From an uncultured Bacilli bacterium (GTDB lineage Bacteria; Bacillota_I; Bacilli_A; RF39; UBA660): 64,000 bases of DNA. The notes beneath the pieces were generated by a model. It made no database searches and was not told the DNA's origin. It saw nothing but the letters and a program-made list of their open reading frames with translations. The stretch lies in contig CALVKK010000001.1 in NCBI GenBank assembly GCA_944332645.1, positions 45,344-109,343 on the forward strand. The letters are read 5' to 3'. Position numbers and translations under genes: made by a program. Numbering within the stretch: position 1 is the first letter of the stretch; each line of letters opens with the position of its first letter. Shown here piece after piece: positions 34,233-41,893 of the stretch.

Positions 34233-34256
34233 AAAACTTGCTAGTACGGGAGTTTT
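34233..34256 (+). promoter_or_regulatory. Leader hairpin 2 with conserved loop
   Basis: Stem AAAACTT/GAGTTTT (one G-U pair) with loop GCTAGTACGG, followed by AAAATAGATGT and GGAGGTGTATT before the lipoprotein gene. It is the sequence relative of the element at 33716-33739. The loop is kept while the stem changes on both sides. Confidence 0.5.
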
Positions 34257-34286
34257 AAAATAGATGTTAGATAGGAGGTGTATTAA

Positions 34287-34808
34287 GTGAAAAAATTACT
34301 AATGATTGGTTTAACTATGGTTTTACTTGCTGGAATTACAGGTTGTACAGAAACTGTTTCTCAAGATGAGTCTGGAAACGAAAAAAAAGAATTTACTTTA
34401 ACAGAAACAGCTATAGTAAATGATACAAAAATAAAAATAAATTCTGTTACAAAATTAGAAAGAGAATGTTCTTGGGAGTATGACGGAGAATGTCAAAGCT
34501 ATACAGAGCCTGAAAATGATTATTTTTTAGTTATTGATTTAACAATAGAAAATAACGGTTCTGAAGAGTTAAACATATCTTCTATGATGAGTTTTGATTT
34601 AAAAGACTCAAACGGAGAAAGAGGAAAATATGCTTTATTAACTGAAGCTATTTCTAGCCAATTAGATGGCTCCATAATGTCTGGTGATTTATTAAAAGGG
34701 CAAATCGCTTATGATGTTAAAGATTCAGATACATTTAATTTTTACTATTTAGATAGTCTATTGGATGATCAAATTAAATTTGTTATCAATAAATCTGATA
34801 TGCAATAA
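34287..34808 (+). CDS. Prophage lipoprotein, DUF4352-like
   Basis: 173 residues. The signal sequence (1-17) ends in a lipobox, LAGITGC, with Cys20 as lipid anchor. The mature part has an immunoglobulin-like pattern (YFLVIDLTIENNGSEELNIS; FDLKDSNGERGKYAL) that fits DUF4352 telokin-like domains. GTG start after AGGAGGTG. Surface lipoproteins beside the repressor are often superinfection-exclusion factors; that role is inference. Confidence 0.75.
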   Translation: MKKLLMIGLTMVLLAGITGCTETVSQDESGNEKKEFTLTETAIVNDTKIKINSVTKLERECSWEYDGECQSYTEPENDYFLVIDLTIENNGSEELNISSMMSFDLKDSNGERGKYALLTEAISSQLDGSIMSGDLLKGQIAYDVKDSDTFNFYYLDSLLDDQIKFVINKSDMQ

Positions 34809-34823
34809 AATTGTATAAAAAAA

Positions 34824-34843
34824 CTACCGCGGCAACGGTAGCA
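34824..34843 (+). terminator. Terminator-like hairpin after the lipoprotein gene
   Basis: CTACCG-CGGCAA-CGGTAG hairpin about 15 bases after the lipoprotein stop. A run of A precedes it and no T run follows on the plus strand, so it would end minus-strand transcripts better than plus-strand ones. Acts as insulation before the integrase gene. Confidence 0.45.
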
Positions 34844-34859
34844 ACGAAAACAAGTCTGC

Positions 34860-34889
34860 ATAATTGTACGTGTTTTCATGTACAATTAT
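34860..34889 (+). promoter_or_regulatory. 10-bp palindrome upstream of the integrase
   Basis: ATAATTGTAC (34860-34869) and GTACAATTAT (34880-34889) around a 10-base loop. The left arm contains TTGTAC, and TATAGC follows 17 bases later, so the repeat may overlie the integrase promoter as an operator. It ends about 33 bases before the integrase ATG. Confidence 0.5.
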
Positions 34890-34921
34890 AGCATAAAATT
34901 TAGTAAAAAGGAAGTGCTATA

Positions 34922-36439
34922 ATGAAGAATCAGGTTATAAATGAATTTAAAGAATGGCTTAAATCACAAAAATTTAATAATACAATATATGAAAAAATTG
35001 CTGGAGCATATATAAGAATTTCAACTGATAAACAAGATGAATATTCTCCAATTTCGCAATTAAAAGCAATTTGGGAGTATTGTGAAAGAAATAATATGTA
35101 TTTAAATATTGATTATATTTTTATAGAAGATGAGGGAATATCGGGGAAAAACGCACTTAAACGAACTGAATTCCAAAATATGATTGCTACTGCAAAAGCC
35201 GATAAAAAACCTTTTGACACAATTGTTTTATGGAAATTCAGCCGATTTGCTCGTAATCAAGAAGAAAGTATCGTATATAAATCTCTATTAAGAAAGAAAC
35301 ACAATATAAATATTATATCAGTTTCTGAACCACTTCCTACAGGTCCATTTGGCGGGCTTATAGAGCGAATTATCGAATGGTTTGATGAATATTACCTTGT
35401 AAACCTTTCGGGCGAAGTAAAGCGTGGAATGACTGAAAAAGCACTAAAGGGAGGACTGCAATCAACTCCAGCTTTTGGATACGATGTTGATAAGCAAAAT
35501 AACATTCTTGTAGTAAATGAAAGTGAATCTCAAATTGTAAAATTTATTTATGAAGAATTTACTATTAAAAACAAATCTATGTTAGATATTGCAAAACAAT
35601 TATATAAAATGAATATAAAGACAAAAAAAGGAAAAAGATTTGAAGCAAGAACAATTTATTATATTTTAGCTAATCCTGTTTATATAGGTAAATTAAGATG
35701 GACACCAACGGGTAAAACAAAATGGGATTTCAACAATGAAGAAAGTATAATAGTTAATGGAAAACATGAAGCTATAATTTCAAATGAATTATTTGAAAGA
35801 ACACAAAATATTTTAAAAACTAGAATTAGAAAACCATATCAACGAATTGACAGTGAAGTTAATTATTGGTTGCGTGGTATTATAAGATGTAAAGAATGTG
35901 GTCATACATTAATAAAACACAATAGAAAGAAATTAAGATGTAATGGATACAATCACGGACAATGTTCTAATCAAACTACATTAGTAATGAGCGAAGTTGA
36001 AAATTTAGTTATACAACAAATAAAAAGAGATTTTAGTACTGGAATAATAAGTAATATTGTGGAAAAATCAAAAACCGAAAAAAAGGTAGACACAAAGTCA
36101 ATAATTTTAAATCAAATTAAAATGAATGAATTAAAACTAAATAGAGCTAAAGAAGCTTACCAAAGTGGAGTTGACAGTTTAGAGGAATATAAAGAAAATA
36201 AAATAAAAATAGAAAAAGAACAACAATATTTAAAATCACAGCTAAATGAATTTTCGAATAATAACGAAAGTAATTTAGACGATCATAAAAAAGAAATAAT
36301 TGAAAATGGAAAAAAAGTTTACGAAATTCTATTAAATGAAAACATCTCAATAAGAGAAAAAAATGACATACTACATCAACTAATTAATAAAATAGAATTT
36401 AACGAAAACACTTATGAATTAACGATTTTTTACAATTAG
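34922..36439 (+). CDS. Large serine recombinase (phage integrase)
   Basis: 505 residues. Catalytic domain (about 25-165) with nucleophile Ser in AGAYIRISTDKQ, EDEGISGKN and LWKFSRFARN. Recombinase domain (about 185-300) with FGYDV and ILANPVYIGKLRW. Zinc ribbon (about 320-350) CKECGHT..RCNGYNHGQC. Coiled-coil tail (about 390-460) that controls direction. It joins attP to attB within cotJC. A 27-residue extension precedes the catalytic domain. Adjacent to attP/attR at its 3' end. No excisionase (RDF) gene is recognisable. Confidence 0.95.
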   Translation: MKNQVINEFKEWLKSQKFNNTIYEKIAGAYIRISTDKQDEYSPISQLKAIWEYCERNNMYLNIDYIFIEDEGISGKNALKRTEFQNMIATAKADKKPFDTIVLWKFSRFARNQEESIVYKSLLRKKHNINIISVSEPLPTGPFGGLIERIIEWFDEYYLVNLSGEVKRGMTEKALKGGLQSTPAFGYDVDKQNNILVVNESESQIVKFIYEEFTIKNKSMLDIAKQLYKMNIKTKKGKRFEARTIYYILANPVYIGKLRWTPTGKTKWDFNNEESIIVNGKHEAIISNELFERTQNILKTRIRKPYQRIDSEVNYWLRGIIRCKECGHTLIKHNRKKLRCNGYNHGQCSNQTTLVMSEVENLVIQQIKRDFSTGIISNIVEKSKTEKKVDTKSIILNQIKMNELKLNRAKEAYQSGVDSLEEYKENKIKIEKEQQYLKSQLNEFSNNNESNLDDHKKEIIENGKKVYEILLNENISIREKNDILHQLINKIEFNENTYELTIFYN

Positions 36440-36462
36440 TCTCTTTTGAAGTATGGTGGACC
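36166..36462. repeat. 297-bp direct repeat, right copy
   Basis: Identical to bases 1-297. After 36462 the sequence turns into the cotJC reading frame, so this copy ends in attR while the left copy ends in attP. Confidence 0.97.
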
Positions 36463-36478
36463 CGATTCAGAACTAGGA
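36439..36478. other. attR, prophage-chromosome junction
   Basis: The left half GTCTCTTTTGA plus core (to 36462) is that of attP. The right half (CGATTCAGAACTAGG) is cotJC sequence and does not continue the phage inverted repeat. The equivalent crossover dinucleotide GG is at 36458-36459. The core encodes Tyr-Gly-Gly-Pro of the coat protein. Confidence 0.85.
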
Positions 36479-36928
36479 GCATCTTTAAGATACTTAAATC
36501 AAAGATATACTATGCCAGATGAAAGAGGATTTGCCCTTTTAACTGACATAGGAACGGAGGAAATGGCACATTGGGAAATGATAGCCACTATGATTCAACA
36601 ATTAATGAAAAATTCAACCATAGAGGAATTAAAAGAACATGGATTAAATGGTTATTACACACAACATGACCATGCTAACTTTCCCGTTGATGCAAGTGGT
36701 GTACCATTCACGACAGCTTACATTGAGTCAACTGGGGATTACTGGGCTGATTTAGAAAGTGATATGGCCGCGGAACAAAGAGCACGCGTAACTTATGAAA
36801 AGCTAATTAATCAAACTAAAGATCCTGATGTTATAGCTCCTCTTACTTTTTTAAGGCAAAGAGAAATAGTTCATTACAATCGTTTTAAAGAACTAAGAGA
36901 TTATTATTTAAACAAATATAAAAACTAA
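36446..36928 (+). pseudogene. cotJC: cotJC spore-coat Mn-catalase-like gene, 5' end removed by the prophage
   Basis: About 160 residues remain. YGGPDSELGASLRYLNQRYT, LLTDIGTEEMAHWEMIATMI and FLRQREIVHYNRFKELRDY give the CotJC/manganese-catalase ferritin-like fold with Glu/His metal ligands. Full proteins have about 28 more N-terminal residues, which would lie left of the prophage. The only in-frame start is TTG at 36446 with no ribosome site; upstream in the same frame is the integrase TAG. So the gene is probably silent until excision restores it. Confidence 0.88.
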
Positions 36929-36937
36929 GGTATTAAT

Positions 36938-37858
36938 ATGAAAAAAGTATTATTAATATATGGTGGATCCTCACCAGAACATAATATTTCTTGCGAATCT
37001 GCTAAATGTATAATAGAAAATATTGATAAAAATAAATACTTAATCGATTGTGTTTATATAACACAAAATAACATATGGCTATATCAAAACAAGCCAATAA
37101 CAAATATAATTAATTATTTGAAAAATTTTGACGTTGTTTTTCCAATTACCCACGGAACTAACGGCGAAGATGGAAGATTACAAGGCATGTTAGATTTATT
37201 TAATATCAAATACATAGGTTCAAAATGTGGAACTAGTTATATTTGTATGGACAAAGAGAGAACTAAACAAATTTTAAACTATTATAAAATTCCCCAAGTC
37301 CCTTTTCAAATTTATAATAAAAAAGAAAAAGTCATTATTCCTTTTCCAGTTATAGTTAAACCAGCATGTAGTGGATCATCCATAGGAATTGGAATTGCTA
37401 AGAATAACAAGCAACTAAAAGATGCTATTAAAAATGCTCTAAAATATGACCAAAAAATAATTATTGAAAAATTTATCGATGCTCAAGAGTTAGAATGTGC
37501 TATTTTAGAGGACAAAAAATTAATTATTTCAGACGTAGGAGAAATAATTATTAATAATGATTTTTATGATTATGAAACAAAATATCAAAATAACAAAGCA
37601 AAAATAAAAACAGAAGCAAATATTCCAAAAACAGTAAAAAAACAAATAAAAGAATATGCTAAAAATGTATTTAATATTTTAAATATCAAAGGTTTAGCAC
37701 GAATAGACTTTTTGTACGACAAAAACACTAAAAAACTTTACTTAAATGAAATTAATACTTTACCAGGTTTTACAACTATGAGTATGTACCCAAAATTAAT
37801 AATGAATAAGGGTTTAAGTTACGAAAATATAATCACTAAATTAATTGAAAATGCTTAA
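36938..37858 (+). CDS. ddl: D-alanine--D-alanine ligase
   Basis: 306 residues, full length for the short Ddl class. It joins two D-Ala with ATP for peptidoglycan precursors. ATP-grasp signatures: YGGSSPEHNISCESAK at the start, HGTNGEDGRLQGMLD (about 70-84), KPACSGSSIGIGIAK (about 147-161) and the metal/active site NEINTLPGFT (about 273-282). It lies ten bases after cotJC in the same direction and is followed by a bidirectional terminator. Confidence 0.95.
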   Translation: MKKVLLIYGGSSPEHNISCESAKCIIENIDKNKYLIDCVYITQNNIWLYQNKPITNIINYLKNFDVVFPITHGTNGEDGRLQGMLDLFNIKYIGSKCGTSYICMDKERTKQILNYYKIPQVPFQIYNKKEKVIIPFPVIVKPACSGSSIGIGIAKNNKQLKDAIKNALKYDQKIIIEKFIDAQELECAILEDKKLIISDVGEIIINNDFYDYETKYQNNKAKIKTEANIPKTVKKQIKEYAKNVFNILNIKGLARIDFLYDKNTKKLYLNEINTLPGFTTMSMYPKLIMNKGLSYENIITKLIENA

Positions 37859-37887
37859 AAATCTTAACAATATATATTCTATTTTAA

Positions 37888-37920
37888 AAAAGTAGCATGT
37901 TTTTAAAACATGCTACTTTT
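37888..37920. terminator. Bidirectional terminator between ddl and the 352-residue gene
   Basis: Stem AGTAGCATGTTTT / AAAACATGCTACT (37891-37903, 37905-37917) with A and T runs on both sides. It serves ddl on the plus strand and the minus-strand gene ending at 37958. Confidence 0.9.
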
Positions 37921-37957
37921 TTAAAAAGACTATTGAAAAAATCAATTTGCCAATAGC

Positions 37958-39016
37958 CTATATCTCTTTATTATTTCTATTTTTTTCTTTTTTAAAGTAT
38001 GCTGTTTCAATGTCATAGTATGGATTTAATTTTTTTAACAACTTGACATTTCCTTTTTTCTTAAATTCATTTCGTCTTTCAAATAATTCCCCAAAATAAA
38101 CATCATTATTATAAATTAAAAAGAAATTGATGACTTCTGCGAAAAACTTTATATCTTCTGAATACTTTTTATATAAAAATTCAAAATTAACATCACCTAC
38201 TTCAAAGGCTTTTATAAGGGAATTATAATTGCTTTGCATATATTTTTTGTCAAGACTATAATATAGAACTAAATTTTCATATACATTAGAAAATATATAA
38301 CTATAAAATTTTTTTATTTTTTCTTTGTTACCTTTATATTTATGAATGATTTGTTGATTAATTGTGGCTCTTAAATATTCCGTTACATTCTTATAAAAAA
38401 TTGAATTTCCTTTTTCATCTGTCTTAATAATATAGTCTGAACTTCGATAAATATCAATAAAATCTTGAATTAATCTTTCAGTTACTAGCATTGATTCAGT
38501 ATCAACATAGTTGGCATAATTTAAAACCTCAAGCGGATTAATTTTCATAATCTTATCCAACTTATTGTTACCTAAAACTAATTCTTGACACTTATTAATA
38601 AATAAATCGCCATTATCAACAAACTCGACATAATCACTAATATAATCAAAGACATGGATGTTATCTTCCCAATTTAGATATTCATTTATAATATCTTGAT
38701 AATTTTTCTTTTCTAGTTCATCAATATGTTCATAATAATATTCTTCCTCGATTTTGTTATCAATATTATATAAAGCAAAATAATATGAACCGCTTGTGAT
38801 AATAAGCATCATCAATTTTTTATATAATGATTTGTTTTCTGTTAAATCAATATAAGCTACCTCTGATAGCAAATTATCATATTTGCTATTTTCGTCTGTT
38901 AAAAAACGTAAAACTTCAGCACCATAAGTCATCGAATCAGAATCACTGTCAAGCATATTTAAAAGAAGTCCTAAGGACTCGACGCACGCGCCATAAAGTG
39001 TATTAATTTTCTCCAT
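37958..39016 (-). CDS. Hypothetical helical protein
   Basis: 352 residues, almost all helical and acidic, without signal or membrane segment. Opens with YGACVESLGLLLNMLDSDSD and closes with a Lys-rich tail. Not recognised. Its upstream neighbour is a NUDIX gene on the same strand. Repeated aromatic-helical segments suggest an alpha-solenoid, but no function can be given. Start at 39016 chosen from the only good ATG. Confidence 0.5.
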   Translation of the reverse strand: MEKINTLYGACVESLGLLLNMLDSDSDSMTYGAEVLRFLTDENSKYDNLLSEVAYIDLTENKSLYKKLMMLIITSGSYYFALYNIDNKIEEEYYYEHIDELEKKNYQDIINEYLNWEDNIHVFDYISDYVEFVDNGDLFINKCQELVLGNNKLDKIMKINPLEVLNYANYVDTESMLVTERLIQDFIDIYRSSDYIIKTDEKGNSIFYKNVTEYLRATINQQIIHKYKGNKEKIKKFYSYIFSNVYENLVLYYSLDKKYMQSNYNSLIKAFEVGDVNFEFLYKKYSEDIKFFAEVINFFLIYNNDVYFGELFERRNEFKKKGNVKLLKKLNPYYDIETAYFKKEKNRNNKEI

Positions 39017-39031
39017 CCCCCTAAAAACCTC

Positions 39032-39463
39032 CTACTTAAGTATATTATTTAGAATATAGTTAAAACTAATTTTGATATCAGGAAAAACTTCAATCTCATC
39101 TAATTGTTCGTAAGAAAACCAATCATATCGATCAATTTCTTCATCTTCAATAACATCATCCTGGCTTAAAGGTATTCCAACATATGTAATGTCAATGTGT
39201 AACGATCCATCCTTACCTCTATTCCTTTGAATGCCCAAAGGTCTAATAAAATCATCTTCACGAGGAAATCTTTCGCCAATCAACTTAACTCTAACTCCTG
39301 TTTCTTCATATGTTTCTCTTAAAGCTGTTTCTTCTGGTGTTTCATTTTTTTCTATATGTCCCCCTGGCTGAACCCAACAATTAAATTTTCGATGATGGCA
39401 TAGTAAAATTTTATAATTATTAGGATCTACTACAAAAACAGAAGCGCAAAATTCTTTGTTCAT
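39032..39463 (-). CDS. NUDIX hydrolase
   Basis: 143 residues. The NUDIX box is complete: GHIEKNETPEETALRETYEE followed by TGV (about 45-67), binding Mg and cleaving nucleoside diphosphate derivatives. An N-terminal strand pattern (SVFVVDPNNYKILLCHH) fits the fold. I use the ATG at 39463 (MNKEFC); a longer reading adds a hydrophobic stretch not typical of the family. Substrate unknown. Confidence 0.85.
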   Translation of the reverse strand: MNKEFCASVFVVDPNNYKILLCHHRKFNCWVQPGGHIEKNETPEETALRETYEETGVRVKLIGERFPREDDFIRPLGIQRNRGKDGSLHIDITYVGIPLSQDDVIEDEEIDRYDWFSYEQLDEIEVFPDIKISFNYILNNILK

Positions 39464-39543
39464 TAAAACACATCCCATAAATATTATAACATATTTTACC
39501 AAAGTTTAAAAATTTTATTTAGATTCTTCGCAACACCTATATG

Positions 39544-39565
39544 CTAACACAAATTATTGTGTTAG
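39544..39565. promoter_or_regulatory. 9-bp palindromic operator before the XRE gene
   Basis: CTAACACAA and TTGTGTTAG around ATTA form a perfect palindrome in the divergent gap between the NUDIX gene and the XRE regulator. Typical size for an autoregulator's operator. No clear promoter pair can be fixed around it. Confidence 0.6.
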
Positions 39566-39619
39566 ATAATATATTTAAGCTTATTTATGATATTTTTATT
39601 ATGAAAATGGAGGTAGTAT

Positions 39620-39829
39620 ATGTATTTTAAAAGATTGAAAGATTTGCGTGTAGATAACGATTATTTACAAAAAGATATAGCTAAATTTCTAGGAATTACT
39701 CAACAATATTATTCAAAATATGAATTAGGTCAATATACAATCCCACTAGAATTTGTGATTAAATTATCTAAATTTTACAATGTTAGTGTTGATTACATAG
39801 TTGGTTTAACTGATGACAAAAAAAAATAA
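39620..39829 (+). CDS. Small XRE-family regulator
   Basis: 69 residues, a lone helix-turn-helix: FKRLKDLRVDNDYLQKDIAK, then FLGITQQYYSKYELGQ. Close to stand-alone SinR/Xre-like DNA-binding domains in low-GC bacteria. The palindrome upstream may be its operator. Good ribosome site ATGGAGGTAGTAT. It converges on mbl with a shared terminator. Confidence 0.85.
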   Translation: MYFKRLKDLRVDNDYLQKDIAKFLGITQQYYSKYELGQYTIPLEFVIKLSKFYNVSVDYIVGLTDDKKK

Positions 39830-39850
39830 AACACGTAAATAACGTGTTTT
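39828..39850. terminator. Bidirectional terminator between the XRE gene and mbl
   Basis: AAAACACGT / ACGTGTTTT around five bases, flanked by A and T runs. It ends transcripts of both convergent genes; the arm touches the mbl stop codon. Confidence 0.85.
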
Positions 39851-40838
39851 ATTTATCAATTAAATGGATATTATCCAATAAAATTCCGGTTCCCTCTACA
39901 ACACATGTAAGAGGACTTTCAGCAATAAAAACAGGAACTTTCAATTCATGAGATAAAAGTTGATCAAATCCATCAATTAAAGCACCACCACCAGTAATTA
40001 CAATACCTTTATCGATAATATCAGCGGCTAATTCTGGAGGAGTTTGTTCTAAAACATTTTTTGCTTTATTGATTATTATATATACACTTTCTCGTAATGC
40101 TTCTTCTACTTCATCTGAACACAAAGTAATAGTATGAGGTAACCCTGTCACCAGATCACGACCTCTAACCTCCATTTTGTCTTTTTTATTTCCACTATAA
40201 ACTGTTCCAATGCTTATTTTAATTTCCTCTGCTGTACGATCACCAATCAAAAGTTTATACTTATCCTTAATGTATTTCATAATATCAGCATCGAAAATAT
40301 TACCAGCAATTTTTATAGATGAACTGGTAACTATTCCTCCTAATGATAAAATTGCAATATCCGTGGTTCCACCACCAATATCAATTACCATATTACCACT
40401 TGGTTTAGAAATATCCATCCCTGCACCCACTGCAGCCACTTTAGGTTCTTCTTCAATAAATACTTTTTTTGCACCAGTCCTTTCCGCAGCTTCCTTAATC
40501 GCATTTTTTTCAACTTGCGTTATATTAGAAGGACAACAGATTAAAATTCTAGGACGTGACAAAAAACTCTTTCCATTTATTTTGCGGATAAAATGATTTA
40601 ACATTACTTCGGTAATTTCAAAATCGGCAATTACTCCATCTTTCATCGGTCTAATTGCTATAACCGAACCAGGAGTACGTCCTAACATTTCTCTTGCTTC
40701 ACTACCAACGGCTAAAGGTTTTTTTGTTTCAGCGTCAATCGCTACAACACTAGGCTCATTTAATACTATTCCTTGTCCTTTAACATAAATTAATACATTA
40801 GCCGTTCCCAAATCGATTCCGATATCTTTTGCAAACAT
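39849..40838 (-). CDS. mbl: Rod-shape actin homologue Mbl/MreB
   Basis: 329 residues of the bacterial actin fold: phosphate 1 loop DIGIDLGTANVLIYVKGQGI, PSNITQVEKNAI, phosphate 2 loop MVIDIGGGTTDIAILSLGG and ITGGGALIDG. It forms membrane-bound filaments that guide lateral wall synthesis. Placed directly after spoIIID, as in Bacillus, where the gene in this position is mbl. Full length and intact. Confidence 0.93.
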   Translation of the reverse strand: MFAKDIGIDLGTANVLIYVKGQGIVLNEPSVVAIDAETKKPLAVGSEAREMLGRTPGSVIAIRPMKDGVIADFEITEVMLNHFIRKINGKSFLSRPRILICCPSNITQVEKNAIKEAAERTGAKKVFIEEEPKVAAVGAGMDISKPSGNMVIDIGGGTTDIAILSLGGIVTSSSIKIAGNIFDADIMKYIKDKYKLLIGDRTAEEIKISIGTVYSGNKKDKMEVRGRDLVTGLPHTITLCSDEVEEALRESVYIIINKAKNVLEQTPPELAADIIDKGIVITGGGALIDGFDQLLSHELKVPVFIAESPLTCVVEGTGILLDNIHLIDK

Positions 40839-40893
40839 TTTATCACTCTCATTCCTTTAAATATTATACCATATCTTTTACCATTTTTTTACA

Positions 40894-41148
40894 TTAACTA
40901 TTTAAATTTAAATACTTTCTTTTGGTCGATTCTCCTCCTCTTATATGCCTTACATCAGTGTGAAATTTAAGAATTTTTTCGACCTTTAAAAAAATATCAT
41001 AATCTATGTCATTTAATCGCTCATGCAAATCTTTATGAACAGTACTTTTACTAACGTTAAAAACTTTAGCAATCTCTCTTACTGTTCTGTTAGTTTTAAT
41101 AATGTATTTAGATTCTTCCAACACTCTTTTTACGATGCTTTTATTCAT
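40894..41148 (-). CDS. spoIIID: Sporulation regulator SpoIIID
   Basis: 84 residues, full length. The helix-turn-helix TNRTVREIAKVFNVSKSTVH and the basic C-terminal helix (VRHIRGGESTKRKY) are the two DNA contacts of SpoIIID. In the mother cell it switches many sigma-E genes on or off and helps sigK expression. Between spoIIQ and mbl as in Bacillus. Confidence 0.93.
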   Translation of the reverse strand: MNKSIVKRVLEESKYIIKTNRTVREIAKVFNVSKSTVHKDLHERLNDIDYDIFLKVEKILKFHTDVRHIRGGESTKRKYLNLNS

Positions 41149-41195
41149 ATAACACCTCTTAATTAAATATATCTTTCAAATTGATAAATATACCT

Positions 41196-41217
41196 AAAAA
41201 AGAGTATTAAAACTCTT
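41196..41217 (-). terminator. Terminator after spoIIQ
   Basis: Minus-strand stem AAGAGT/ACTCTT with loop TTTAAT and a T run; the stem overlaps the spoIIQ stop. It separates spoIIQ from spoIIID. Confidence 0.7.
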
Positions 41218-41842
41218 ATAAATCATTCAATTGTTTATCATAATAATTTTCTGGATTTACATTAACACCATTATGAATTAGTTCAAAGTGTAGATGATTA
41301 CCTAAATCCTTAGAAATATTAGCCTCTCCGCTTTTACCAATTACTTGTCCTTGCAACACAGAATCCCCCTCATTTACTAGCACCTCTCCTAAACTTTGAT
41401 AGACACTTACCAGATTATCTGCATGAGTAATTTCTACTATCTTACCCAATAAATTATTTTCCATAACTTTAGTAACTTGTCCATCTAAAACAGAAACAAC
41501 ATCAAATGCTTCTTTACCTTGATAATCTATTCCACTATTTGGAATATAAGTATTCTCGTAATAGATCAATGAATCTTTTTGCTCGTCTTCTGTTCCTTTA
41601 TAGTCATAAAAATGTCTTACAATAACTATTTCATCTTCTAAATAAGGTCTAGTTATAATATTTTTTGCATTTACAACTGGCAATTCTTCCTCAATTATAA
41701 CATCATTTACATAAGTTGAATTATCTTGAAGTTTAGATTGTGATGAAATCGATTCAAGTAAATACACTGTTCCAATTACAGTGACAAATGATAAAGCATA
41801 AAATACATAAACAACAGCTTTTTTTAATCTACGTTTTTTCAT
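41216..41842 (-). CDS. spoIIQ: Forespore protein SpoIIQ, M23-like
   Basis: 208 residues: N-terminal transmembrane helix (about 9-30) after a basic tail (KKRRLKK), then a LytM/M23 domain (about 85-205) with DVVSVLDGQVTKVME, NLVSVYQSLGEVLVNEGD and GNHLHFELIHNG. SpoIIQ pairs with SpoIIIAH across the engulfing membranes to form the feeding channel. The HxH is present (HLHFE), while the first metal His position is not evident, so enzymatic activity is uncertain. Follows spoIID. Confidence 0.9.
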   Translation of the reverse strand: MKKRRLKKAVVYVFYALSFVTVIGTVYLLESISSQSKLQDNSTYVNDVIIEEELPVVNAKNIITRPYLEDEIVIVRHFYDYKGTEDEQKDSLIYYENTYIPNSGIDYQGKEAFDVVSVLDGQVTKVMENNLLGKIVEITHADNLVSVYQSLGEVLVNEGDSVLQGQVIGKSGEANISKDLGNHLHFELIHNGVNVNPENYYDKQLNDL

Positions 41843-41893
41843 ATTTCACCTCTATATTAAGTTTGAGCAAATATGAAAATTTTATACATTTTT

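Noticed and set aside
36446..36928. Intact cotJC starting at TTG 36446
   Set aside because: No ribosome site precedes it, the first residues lie in att DNA, and the family has about 28 further N-terminal residues.
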